The notes beneath the pieces were generated by a model, which was given only the letters and a program-made list of their open reading frames with translations, was not told the origin of the DNA and ran no database searches. Positions 27,174 to 35,348 of a DNA stretch of 64,000 nucleotides are shown here, one piece after another; position 1 is the first letter of the stretch, and each line of letters opens with the position of its first letter. Origin of the DNA: Sinomicrobium soli (GTDB lineage Bacteria > Bacteroidota > Bacteroidia > Flavobacteriales > Flavobacteriaceae); assembly GCF_003285545.1 (NCBI RefSeq), contig NZ_QLNV01000001.1, positions 186,001 through 250,000 of the forward strand. Reading direction: 5' to 3'. A program made the position numbers and the translations under genes.

Positions 27174-28616
27174 ATGCAGAATCACAATATACTGATCCGT
27201 TTTCTCGGAATTTGTCTCACAGTAGCCATCACTACCGCAAGCTGTGAGATCCAGAAAGATTTTGAATATCAGAAATCAGGGACAGACGGCAAACTGGAGG
27301 TCAGTGCCTGGGAGTTCATACAAGAGAACGATTCGCTGGAATACCTGGAACAGGCCATTGTACTGGCCGAACTTCAGGAGTTGTATGAAGGGGAAGAGGT
27401 CAGGACATTTATCACCCCTACCAATGCGTCGTTCAAAACCTACCTGGCCGATAACTCATACAGCAGCATGGAGGAAGTCCCCCTCCCCATTCTCCGCAAT
27501 ATCCTCAGGTACCACATCGTCAATGACAAGGTGCATTTCGGAGACCCCGAACTCTTCGAGAACAACAAGCCCATCGCCTATGATACGGAGAACGGGCAAT
27601 TGATGTACCTCTCGCACAACAACAATTTCATGGGCCTCATCAACCAGGGGACCAATGTGCAGTGGCAGATCACCACCTCCAACCTCGAACCGCTTAACGG
27701 GGTGCTGCACATCGTCAATTCCATCGTCTATTTCTCAGCCCCCGCAGGGGATACCAATGCACCCGACCCGACCCTGGTCAGGGACACCATCTTCCCGGTA
27801 TACGACACCTATGTAAACGGGGGGGCGCAATCCGGGGCAAACTTCGGGAACAACCCCTTGCTGAAGGTCAAGAATGTTTCCGGGGACGGTGATTACGACC
27901 GGAAAGCGTTCCTGATGTTCGACCTGGACGATTTCGACCGGGAAGGAATCATCACCGATATTCAGCTGGAAATCGCTGTGTCCTTTACCCATGCCAAAGG
28001 AGTAGCCCTGGATGTATACCAGACGCCTGACACAAGCTGGAATGAAATGGGACTTACTTTTGACAGTGCCGTTTTCCCCCAGGATGGCCCCATTGCAAGT
28101 ATTACGACAACCAAGGTGTCCAGTTTTAAATTTAACCTGACCGATTTCTACAAGGACAACCAGGAACTCGGCCGCCTGTCGCTTATGCTCGACGGGGAAG
28201 CCGGTACCGATGAAACCGATGACCTGGCCTCGAAAGAACACGCCGATCTCCATCCGCCCATGCTGGTGGCCACCCTGGCTTCAGGACAAAATACCCTGGA
28301 GTTGTCTACCCATGAAGACATCAACGTTGAAAACGGGGAGACGACCGTGTGGAACAACGATATCCTGGAAATTACCGGTGCAACGGCAGCAGATATCATC
28401 TACACCGTAGAAGCTGCTCCCGCTAACGGCTGGCTGATCAAGGGCGCCAATATTCTAAGGGCAGGCGACCAGTTTACCCAGCTGGATGTCGAGCTTATGA
28501 ACCTGTTGTACATTCACAATGGGGAAGGTGGCAGCGAAGACACTGTAATGCTTTCGGCAAAAGACAAAACAGGCTCCGCTATTGAAGAAATAACCGTGGA
28601 AATAAATGTTCAATAA
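27174..28616 (+). CDS. Fasciclin / DNRLRE / cadherin-like surface lipoprotein
   Basis: This 480-residue lipoprotein has a signal sequence ending TASC (Cys24). Residues about 45-185 match a fasciclin domain (FITPTNASFKTYLADNSYS ... LRYHIVNDKVHF ... GVLHIVNSIVYF). Residues about 200-370 match a DNRLRE-type beta-sandwich (DTIFPVYDTYVNGGAQSGANFGNNPLLKVK, RKAFLMFDL). The C-terminal 110 residues resemble a CSPG/NG2-like repeat (VWNNDILEITGATAADIIYTVEAAP ... LLYIHNGEGGSEDTVML). The position right after susD is the usual place of a surface glycan-binding protein, so it may bind the operon's substrate or a proteoglycan-like matrix. No catalytic motif is visible. Confidence 0.75.
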   Translation: MQNHNILIRFLGICLTVAITTASCEIQKDFEYQKSGTDGKLEVSAWEFIQENDSLEYLEQAIVLAELQELYEGEEVRTFITPTNASFKTYLADNSYSSMEEVPLPILRNILRYHIVNDKVHFGDPELFENNKPIAYDTENGQLMYLSHNNNFMGLINQGTNVQWQITTSNLEPLNGVLHIVNSIVYFSAPAGDTNAPDPTLVRDTIFPVYDTYVNGGAQSGANFGNNPLLKVKNVSGDGDYDRKAFLMFDLDDFDREGIITDIQLEIAVSFTHAKGVALDVYQTPDTSWNEMGLTFDSAVFPQDGPIASITTTKVSSFKFNLTDFYKDNQELGRLSLMLDGEAGTDETDDLASKEHADLHPPMLVATLASGQNTLELSTHEDINVENGETTVWNNDILEITGATAADIIYTVEAAPANGWLIKGANILRAGDQFTQLDVELMNLLYIHNGEGGSEDTVMLSAKDKTGSAIEEITVEINVQ

Positions 28617-28635
28617 CAGGTATATCATCCCAACT

Positions 28636-29406
28636 ATGAATTATTCCACACTTTTTTTACACGCCCGCTCCCTGTTTCAGGCCGGTATACTGGTCCTTTT
28701 CCTGTATTCCTGTGGTTCCTCGACAGATAACGATGAGGAAAAACCCCCGGAAAACACCGTACGGACCCTTGATTTTTCAGGATTTGAATGGATAGTGCGC
28801 AGTTCCGGCGAGGGCAGGGAAGGCCCGGGGCCCAATTATTTTTCAGATTCGGAGGATAATGTATGGGTAGATGACGACGGCCGGCTGCACCTGAAAATCG
28901 TTCAAAAGGGAGGGCATTGGTATTGCGCAGGGATCTCCCTCCGCAGGTCACTCGGATACGGAAAATATGTTTTTTACGTATCCGGAAGGATAGACCGGCT
29001 CGACCCGAATGCCGTAGCCGGAATGTTTACCTACAGGAATGACAACGAAGAGATCGATATCGAATTTTCACGATGGTCCGACCCTGATAACATGGATTCC
29101 CAGTTTGCCGTACAACCGTCAGATATTCCGGGCAACAAGGAACGTTACAACCTCGGGCTTTCAGGGGAAACCAGCACGCATTCTTTTGACTGGCAACCCG
29201 ACAGCATTGATTTCATAAGCCTTTACGGGCACGATACCGCAGTGTCGGAAAACAATGTGATCCACTCCTGGAATTACAAGGGCAGTAACATCCCCCCGGA
29301 TAAGGACGAAAGACTGAAACTCAACCTATGGCTCTTCAGGGGGCAGAACCCTTCAGACCTGAAAGAACAGGAGATCATTATTGAGAAAGTGGAATATATC
29401 AAATAG
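28636..29406 (+). CDS. GH16-like lipoprotein
   Basis: This 256-residue protein begins at ATG 28636, giving a lipoprotein signal ending LYSC (Cys26); an ATG at 28606 overlapping the previous stop would add ten residues. The segment NEEIDIEF (Glu139, Asp141, Glu143) matches the GH16 catalytic motif ExDxE, and the surroundings (YGKYVFYVSGRIDRL ... GMFTYRNDNEEIDIEFSRW ... FDWQPDSIDFISLYG) follow the jelly-roll order of that family. GH16 enzymes cut beta-1,3 or beta-1,4 linkages, for example in laminarin, agarose or keratan-like chains. The exact substrate is not determined; the operon suggests a GlcNAc-containing polymer. Confidence 0.7.
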   Translation: MNYSTLFLHARSLFQAGILVLFLYSCGSSTDNDEEKPPENTVRTLDFSGFEWIVRSSGEGREGPGPNYFSDSEDNVWVDDDGRLHLKIVQKGGHWYCAGISLRRSLGYGKYVFYVSGRIDRLDPNAVAGMFTYRNDNEEIDIEFSRWSDPDNMDSQFAVQPSDIPGNKERYNLGLSGETSTHSFDWQPDSIDFISLYGHDTAVSENNVIHSWNYKGSNIPPDKDERLKLNLWLFRGQNPSDLKEQEIIIEKVEYIK

Positions 29407-29486
29407 CTTCCGGGATGATCTTCCGCTACCCTGTCAATCACCCCGCCAAAAATATATCGGGCGGTCAACACAAAAAACAAGAAACT

Positions 29487-29513
29487 CCGGTACGGCTACA
29501 TAGCCCGTACCGG
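29487..29513 (+). other. Intercistronic hairpin between the GH16-like and deaminase-like genes
   Basis: CCGGTACGGCTA at 29487-29498 pairs with TAGCCCGTACCGG at 29501-29513 with one bulged base and a two-base loop. No T-run follows, so it is not a classical terminator. It lies in the 129-bp gap that separates the surface-protein genes from the sugar-catabolic genes of the operon. Confidence 0.5.
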
Positions 29514-29535
29514 GACCCAAATATCAAGTATAAAT

Positions 29536-30318
29536 ATGTCAGAACTGAATCAGAACATCTGTGTTTTTTCCACCCCGGAAGAAACAGGAATTGCGGCAGG
29601 TAAAGCCGTAGAAGAATATCTTATTGCATTGCAGCGTAAAAAAAAGACCATCCGGATGATCTTTGCCGCCGCCCCGTCTCAGGATCATTTACTATCTTAC
29701 CTGGCCGATTCCCCGAATATACAATGGGAAAAAATAGTAGCCTTTAACATGGATGAGTACCTCGGACTGGAAGCCCATGCCCCGCAACTGTTTTCACGAT
29801 ACCTGGAAGACAAGCTCTTTTCCAGGGTCAGCCTGAAAGCAAGGCATACGATCAATACGCAAAATCCGGTACAGGAGGAAATAGAACGGTTTACAAAACT
29901 CATCAGCCGGGACACTATAGATATCGTATGTCTGGGAATAGGAGAAAACGGCCACCTGGCTTTTAACGATCCGCCTGTTGCCGATTTTAATGACCCCGAT
30001 ACCATAAAAACCGTGGCGCTGGATATGGCCTGCCGGGTACAACAGGTACACGACGAGTGTTTTGACTCGGTCGCCGAGGTCCCCACTCACGCCCTGACCC
30101 TCACCATCCCCGCCCTGCTTCGCGGTACGGCCCTGTTCTGTGTTGTAATAGGAAAACACAAAAGAGAAGCCGTCCGCAAAACCCTGACGGGTCCGGTAGA
30201 AGAGTCCTGCCCGGCTTCCGTACTGCGAACCCATCCGGACTGCAGGTATTTTTTTGACAAGGCGGCATACGGAAATACAAAGACCGGTAAAATACACCAG
30301 CACGGTATTACAGGATAA
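29536..30318 (+). CDS. Glucosamine-6-phosphate deaminase-like protein
   Basis: This 260-residue cytoplasmic protein has the NagB/phosphogluconolactonase fold. It shows FNMDEYLGL (Asp73, the proton-transfer Asp72 of E. coli NagB) and GIGENGHLAFNDP (134-146), with His140 equivalent to the catalytic His143. The residue equivalent to Asp141 is Asn138, and the residue equivalent to Glu148 is Asp145. The GENGH variant is widespread in GH20-linked NagB homologues of Bacteroidota, so it may be a distinct but active subfamily rather than a dead enzyme. The expected reaction is GlcN-6-P to fructose-6-P and ammonia, directly downstream of NagA, which is encoded in the same operon. Confidence 0.8.
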   Translation: MSELNQNICVFSTPEETGIAAGKAVEEYLIALQRKKKTIRMIFAAAPSQDHLLSYLADSPNIQWEKIVAFNMDEYLGLEAHAPQLFSRYLEDKLFSRVSLKARHTINTQNPVQEEIERFTKLISRDTIDIVCLGIGENGHLAFNDPPVADFNDPDTIKTVALDMACRVQQVHDECFDSVAEVPTHALTLTIPALLRGTALFCVVIGKHKREAVRKTLTGPVEESCPASVLRTHPDCRYFFDKAAYGNTKTGKIHQHGITG

Positions 30319-30353
30319 AAACATTTTAAAAGAAATACACAACACAACAGATT

Positions 30354-31904
30354 ATGCGATATACACAGATTGTCAGTTCAATATTCATGCTCATACTGGT
30401 ATCCGGGCTAAATGCCCAGCCTTCACAGCGCAGGACCGGCGACTTTGACATCAGGGGTTTTCACCTCGACCTCCGCATACAGGTCATGACCCCGGAAGCG
30501 CTTAAGGCATTTGCGAAGGAACTTTCGGATTTCGGTATAAACACTCTTGTGATGGAATGGGAAGCCACATATCCGTTCAGGGAGCATCTCACCATAACCA
30601 ATAAATATTCGTATTCCAGAAAGGAGATCGAAGATTTTATAGCGTATTGCAATTCACTCGGCATACAGGTGATCCCGTTGCAACAAAGCCTCGGTCATGT
30701 GGAATACATATTGCGCAATGCCCGTTACAGTCATCTCAGGGAAGATAAAAAAGATATCTCCCAGTTATGTCCCACACTTCCGGAAGCCAACAGGGAACTG
30801 TTCACTTCACTGCTTTCCGACCTTGCAGCTACACATAACTCCGATTATATACATATAGGCGGTGACGAAACCTATCTGCTGGGGCACTGCGAACGATGTG
30901 CCGCCAAAGTGGCCGAAAAGGGAAAATCTGCCTTGTTTGTAGATCATATGAAAATGATCGCACAAATTGTACTCGACCTGGGAAAGACCCCGGTGATGTG
31001 GGCAGATATCATCCTGAAATATCCCGAAGCCGTAAAAGACCTGCCGGCCGAAACGGTATTCGTAGACTGGAATTACGGTTGGAAAATAAACCACTTCGGC
31101 GATGTGGCGGGACTGCAGGACCAGGGATTTACCTTCTGGGGAGCCCCGGCGATCAGGAGTCACCCAGACAACTGGTATGTCACCGCCTGGAAAAAACATC
31201 TCGAAAACCAGAAAGACTTTATTCCCTATGCCCGTAATGCCGGTTATGAAGGCATCGTCATGACCTCATGGTCTACAACAGGCTTATACGGCTTTATCTG
31301 GGACGTGGGATATGAAGTCATAGACATGGTCCAGATCAGGAACACCTATCCCCTTGCCGGGTTCCGTATCCTTGTGGCTGCCTATGCCAGGTCCCTGGAA
31401 CAGGAAGCACCTATCGACCCGGAGTCATTTGTTTATGACTACGCCCGGGAACGGTTCGGAATGGATAAAAAGGATGCCGGGAAATTATGGGATTTCATCT
31501 CGGCCGTACCGGAACTGATTGAGAACGGAAAACCAGCTTACAGCAAAGACATTACGGCATTGAAAAACAAATTTCTCAACATAAGGAACAGCCTTTACGA
31601 ATGCCGTGTTAAAACACATAAAGAAGAATTCGAACATTTCAGGCTGATGGCCGACCTCCGCATGCATTACCTGGAATTCAAGGAAATCGAGGCCGCCTAC
31701 AATACTCCCGGGCTTACGGAAGGGCAGGTTCCCGGACTCATCTCCCGCCTCAACAAGGTATTAAATGACGGAAAGGTACTGAACAAGCGATTTGAAACCC
31801 TGATGGACGGTTTTTTATATCCTGCCGGGATCCGGGAACAGAACAAATGGAGGGAAGCGCCTCTTCACGTGCTTTCGGACCGTCTTAATAAAAGAAAAAA
31901 ATAA
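30354..31904 (+). CDS. GH20 beta-N-acetylhexosaminidase-like enzyme
   Basis: This 516-residue protein has a signal peptide (cleavage after GLNAQ). The GH20 barrel begins around residue 28 (FDIRGFHLDLRIQVMTPEALKAFAKELSDFGINTLVMEWE) and includes HIGGDETYLLG with the catalytic Asp171-Glu172 pair of substrate-assisted hexosaminidases. It lacks the N-terminal GH20b domain of the classical enzymes. It should release terminal GlcNAc or GalNAc in the periplasm. It sits 35 bp after the deaminase-like gene and 15 bp before the symporter gene. Confidence 0.88.
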   Translation: MRYTQIVSSIFMLILVSGLNAQPSQRRTGDFDIRGFHLDLRIQVMTPEALKAFAKELSDFGINTLVMEWEATYPFREHLTITNKYSYSRKEIEDFIAYCNSLGIQVIPLQQSLGHVEYILRNARYSHLREDKKDISQLCPTLPEANRELFTSLLSDLAATHNSDYIHIGGDETYLLGHCERCAAKVAEKGKSALFVDHMKMIAQIVLDLGKTPVMWADIILKYPEAVKDLPAETVFVDWNYGWKINHFGDVAGLQDQGFTFWGAPAIRSHPDNWYVTAWKKHLENQKDFIPYARNAGYEGIVMTSWSTTGLYGFIWDVGYEVIDMVQIRNTYPLAGFRILVAAYARSLEQEAPIDPESFVYDYARERFGMDKKDAGKLWDFISAVPELIENGKPAYSKDITALKNKFLNIRNSLYECRVKTHKEEFEHFRLMADLRMHYLEFKEIEAAYNTPGLTEGQVPGLISRLNKVLNDGKVLNKRFETLMDGFLYPAGIREQNKWREAPLHVLSDRLNKRKK

Positions 31905-31919
31905 AACCATCAGCTACAC

Positions 31920-33392
31920 ATGCAGTTATCGGATTGGATCGTACTGGCCGCTTACTTTCTCATGCTCATAAGTATCGGGCTCTGGGCTTTTTTCAAGGTA
32001 AAGAATGCCGCAGATTTTTACACGGCGGGGGGCAGGCTCCCGTGGTGGCTCACCGGAATATCCCACCACGTATCGGGGTATAGCGGTGCGGTTTTCGTGG
32101 CATACGCGGGAATAGCCTATACCTCGGGGTTCAGCCTGTACGTATGGTGGGCCTTTACCGTAGCCATATCTACTGCAATAGCGGCCCGTTACATTGCTCC
32201 CAGATGGTCCCGCTTACGTATTTTCAGCAATATCCAGTCGCCCACGGAATACCTCAGGGAACGGTATGGCCTGAACGCCCAGCAGCTTATAGCATGGCTG
32301 GGATCCCTTATAAAAATTTTTGACACCGGGGGTAAAATAGCAGCCATTGCCGTTTTGCTCCATGTTTTCAGCGGCACACCGGTAGACCTCGGGATATTAC
32401 TGGTGGGGATGGTCACACTGGCATATATTACCGTGGGAGGACTATTGGCTGATGTCTGGAATGATTTTGCCCAGTTTATCGTTCAGCTGCTGGCCGGGAT
32501 TACCATGTTTGTCATGATCCTCATGCAACTGGGCGACGGGGCCGGCGGGGTGTTTTCGGTATGGGAAAGGCTCCCGCCGGAAAACAGCAGCTTCTTCAGG
32601 GAACCCTATACGGTATACTTTGCGCTGGTGATGCTGATGATCAATTTTTTCAGCTACAGCGGAGGTACCTGGAACCTGGCCACGCGTTTTATCTCGGCTT
32701 CAGACGGAAAAACGGCCCGGAAAGCCGCCGTATTGTCTTCCATACTGTACCTGGTATGGCCGCTTGTACTCCTCTTTCCCATGTTTGCCGCTCCCCTGTT
32801 CTTTGAAAACCTGGCAGACCCTACACTTTCCTATGGCCTGCTGGTCAAAAAATTCCTGCCCCCCGGGCTGGTAGGGCTGGTGCTGGCTGCGCTTTTTGCC
32901 AATACCCTTTCCATGACCGCATCAGACTCCAATACCGTCTCCGCGGTTATCAGCCGGGACATCCTTCCGGTGATCTTTCCTTCCGTCCGGAAATACGGCC
33001 CTAAAAAATCCCTGGCCCTGGCCAGGATCACCACCTGCTGTTTTACATTCCTGACCATCCTGGTCGCTGTAAATGCACACTATTTCGGAGGGGTTTTCGG
33101 GCTTATAATTTCGTGGTTCGCAGCATTACTCGGGCCTATCTCCATCCCGGTAATACTCGGTTTGCTACCCGCTTTTGCCAAAAGTGACGGAACATCTGCC
33201 GTACTTTCCATTACGGGAGGGCTGCTCTGTTTTATTTTGCTTAAATTGTTTCCCGTAGATTCCCTGGCCCTCGAGATAGGAGGCCCCTCCCTGGTATCGC
33301 TTGTCATCTATACACTCACAGGGGTATTGCGAAAAGGGGATATACCGGAAAAAGTCAGGGTACTGCATCGTCACCTCAACCAGAAATCCTGA
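31920..33392 (+). CDS. Sodium:solute symporter (SSS family), probable amino-sugar uptake
   Basis: This 490-residue inner-membrane protein has about 13 hydrophobic helices of the SSS family, including VKNAADFYTAGGRLPWWLTGISHHVSGYSGAVFVAYAG and PPGLVGLVLAALFANTLSMTASDSNTVSAV. It begins 15 bp after the GH20 gene and precedes nagA by 42 bp, so the likely cargo is GlcNAc or a short GlcNAc oligosaccharide. The substrate is inferred from context. Confidence 0.88.
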   Translation: MQLSDWIVLAAYFLMLISIGLWAFFKVKNAADFYTAGGRLPWWLTGISHHVSGYSGAVFVAYAGIAYTSGFSLYVWWAFTVAISTAIAARYIAPRWSRLRIFSNIQSPTEYLRERYGLNAQQLIAWLGSLIKIFDTGGKIAAIAVLLHVFSGTPVDLGILLVGMVTLAYITVGGLLADVWNDFAQFIVQLLAGITMFVMILMQLGDGAGGVFSVWERLPPENSSFFREPYTVYFALVMLMINFFSYSGGTWNLATRFISASDGKTARKAAVLSSILYLVWPLVLLFPMFAAPLFFENLADPTLSYGLLVKKFLPPGLVGLVLAALFANTLSMTASDSNTVSAVISRDILPVIFPSVRKYGPKKSLALARITTCCFTFLTILVAVNAHYFGGVFGLIISWFAALLGPISIPVILGLLPAFAKSDGTSAVLSITGGLLCFILLKLFPVDSLALEIGGPSLVSLVIYTLTGVLRKGDIPEKVRVLHRHLNQKS

Positions 33393-33434
33393 AATCATAA
33401 AAGCCCGTAAACAAGCCTGTTTATTTTTATATCG

Positions 33435-34592
33435 ATGAAGAAACACACCTACAAAGGCATACACTACAAGACCGGAAAAGCAGTTGCATTACACGTAACA
33501 GGCGAAAAGATAACCGGAACAGGGGAAATACCCCATGACCTCTCTTTAAGGGAAATCATCATACCGGGGCTGGCAGACCTGCAGGTCAACGGTTATAAAG
33601 GAATTGATTTTAACGGGGAGGACCTGGATGTAAAAAAAATAAGAGATCTCATCCAAAACCTGTGGGCAACGGGAGTTACCACCTGTTTTCCCACGGTGAT
33701 CACCAATAGTGACACCCGCATAGCTGCTTCCCTGCAAACCATAGCCAATGCCTGTGATACGGACAAGGCCATAGACAACACCATAAGGGGAATACACCTG
33801 GAAGGCCCCTTTATCTCCGGGGAAAACGGCCCCAGGGGGGCACACCCGGAACAATTTGTAAAAAAACCGGACTGGGAACTTTTCCGGAAATGGCAAAAAA
33901 TCTCGGGCAACAGGATAAAACTGATCACGCTTTCCCCAGAATGGCCCGAAGCATCCGGGTTCATCGAAAAATGTACTGCCAGCGGAGTGCTGGTATCCAT
34001 AGGGCATACGGCAGCTACAGGCGAAGACATACAGAAAGCCGTCAGGGCGGGAGCCAGGATGTCTACCCATCTCGGCAATGCCGCACACCTGCAGTTGCCA
34101 CGACATCAGAACTATATATGGGAACAGCTGGCCTCCGATGCCTTATGGCCGACCATCATCGCCGACGGCTTTCACCTCCCCGCATCCGTACTGAAAGTGT
34201 TTTTCAGGGCAAAACCGGAACAAGGCATCCTGGTCAGTGACGCCACACAGTTTGCAGGTCTCCCTCCCGGGACTTATGATACACATATCGGGGGAAAAAT
34301 AGTACTGGACGAAAAAGGAAGGCTCTTTATGAAAGAGCACCCGGGCCTTCTCGCCGGGTCGGCACGGACACTTATCCAGTGTATTGATTTTCTCACAAGG
34401 GAAAAACTGCTGCCTCTGGAGACTGCCGTGGATATGACCTCCGTGAGGCCCATGCATATAACCGGACTGGAGCACCCCTACGGATTACTCCCCGGTGCTC
34501 CCGCCGATTTTGTGATCCTGGAACAACGGGAAAAAGAGATAAAGGTAAAGCAGACCGTAAAATCGGGGGAAATCGTATTTCAAGGTCAGTAA
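33435..34592 (+). CDS. nagA: N-acetylglucosamine-6-phosphate deacetylase
   Basis: This 385-residue amidohydrolase removes acetate from GlcNAc-6-P. Metal and catalytic residues are in place: Glu123 in GIHLEGPF, His191 in GHTAA, His212 in STHLGNAAH, His247 in DGFHLP and Asp269 in LVSDATQFAG. The N-terminal QVNGYKGIDFN is the NagA form of the metal-loop region. As last gene of the operon it feeds GlcN-6-P to the deaminase-like enzyme encoded upstream. A GlcNAc kinase is not found in the window. Confidence 0.93.
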   Translation: MKKHTYKGIHYKTGKAVALHVTGEKITGTGEIPHDLSLREIIIPGLADLQVNGYKGIDFNGEDLDVKKIRDLIQNLWATGVTTCFPTVITNSDTRIAASLQTIANACDTDKAIDNTIRGIHLEGPFISGENGPRGAHPEQFVKKPDWELFRKWQKISGNRIKLITLSPEWPEASGFIEKCTASGVLVSIGHTAATGEDIQKAVRAGARMSTHLGNAAHLQLPRHQNYIWEQLASDALWPTIIADGFHLPASVLKVFFRAKPEQGILVSDATQFAGLPPGTYDTHIGGKIVLDEKGRLFMKEHPGLLAGSARTLIQCIDFLTREKLLPLETAVDMTSVRPMHITGLEHPYGLLPGAPADFVILEQREKEIKVKQTVKSGEIVFQGQ

Positions 34593-34630
34593 AAGATATC
34601 CGACCCGGCAAAGCCGTACGAAACAAGCTT

Positions 34631-35194
34631 TTACAAACTGTCCAGCGACTTCCTCCTGCTCTCCCCTACCTTCCTGAAATGCGATGGGGTAAGCCCGGTA
34701 ACCTTCTTGAACTGCCGGCTCAGGTGGGCCGCGCTGGAATATCGGAGCCTGAAGGCTATTTCGCCCAGTGACAGCTCATCGTATACCAGGAGTTCCTTGA
34801 CCTTTTCGATCCGCTGGGCGATGTAATATTGCTCTATGGTGGTCCCTTCTACCTGCGTAAACAATTTGCTGAGATAGGTATAGTCATGCAAAAGCTGTGC
34901 ACTCAGGTAACCGGAGAGGTTGACCTTCAGTTCCCCGTTATCATTACCGTGTACCAGGGTTACGATCAGGTTTTTCACTTTTTCGATCAGCCTGCTTTTT
35001 TTATCGTCGATAAGACTGAACCCGTATGGTGCCAGGGCAGATCCTATGCGCTGCTTCTGCTCCGCCGTGACGGGAGCCGCAAACTGCACCACTCCCAGTG
35101 TTACGGATTCGGGGATGATCCCCAGCTGCTCCAGTTCAGACCTCACCACCATGCTGCAACGGTCACAAACCATATTTTTAACGTATAGCTTCAC
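34631..35194 (-). CDS. AraC-family regulator with N-terminal HMA-like CxxC domain
   Basis: The 187-residue product is read from a GTG at 35194 (VKLYVKNMVCDRCSMVV); a TTG 11 codons upstream is possible but adds residues foreign to the domain. Residues 1-70 resemble an HMA ferredoxin-like metal-binding domain with MVCDRC (CxxC), and the rest is an AraC DNA-binding domain (SLGEIAFRLRYSSAAHLSRQFKKVTGLTPSHFRKV). The fusion suggests direct Cu(I) or Ag(I) sensing. It is encoded beside DUF3347-cusB-cusC-cusA, the obvious targets. The bases CTTATTTGC lie immediately before the GTG, so the mRNA may be leaderless. Confidence 0.82.
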   Translation of the reverse strand: MKLYVKNMVCDRCSMVVRSELEQLGIIPESVTLGVVQFAAPVTAEQKQRIGSALAPYGFSLIDDKKSRLIEKVKNLIVTLVHGNDNGELKVNLSGYLSAQLLHDYTYLSKLFTQVEGTTIEQYYIAQRIEKVKELLVYDELSLGEIAFRLRYSSAAHLSRQFKKVTGLTPSHFRKVGESRRKSLDSL

Positions 35195-35253
35195 GCAAAT
35201 AAGTTTAAATGAAGTTTCTTGTACCAAGGTTGTAAGTTATATGCAACCTGGTG

Positions 35254-35337
35254 CTCGTTTGCAACGAGTATCAACTTGTGCGTTACCAACGCATCTAACG
35301 ATCGGTACGCGTTTGAGCAAAGCGGAAACGCGTACCG
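35254..35337. repeat. Three consecutive inverted repeats
   Basis: Between the AraC gene and the DUF3347 gene lie three hairpins: CTCGTT-TGC-AACGAG (35254-35268), GCGTT-ACC-AACGC (35280-35292), and CGGTACGCGTTT / AAACGCGTACCG with an 11-base loop (35303-35337). The last is perfect over 12 bp. They may end transcription of the copper operon or bind a regulator. Confidence 0.6.
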
Positions 35338-35348
35338 GTGTTGTTTAT

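Noticed and set aside
35293-35345. Possible integron attC site (ATCTAAC ... long palindrome ... GTTGTTT)
   Set aside because: The left core fits RYYYAAC, but the right end GTTGTTT does not fit GTTRRRY, and there is no integrase or cassette array nearby.
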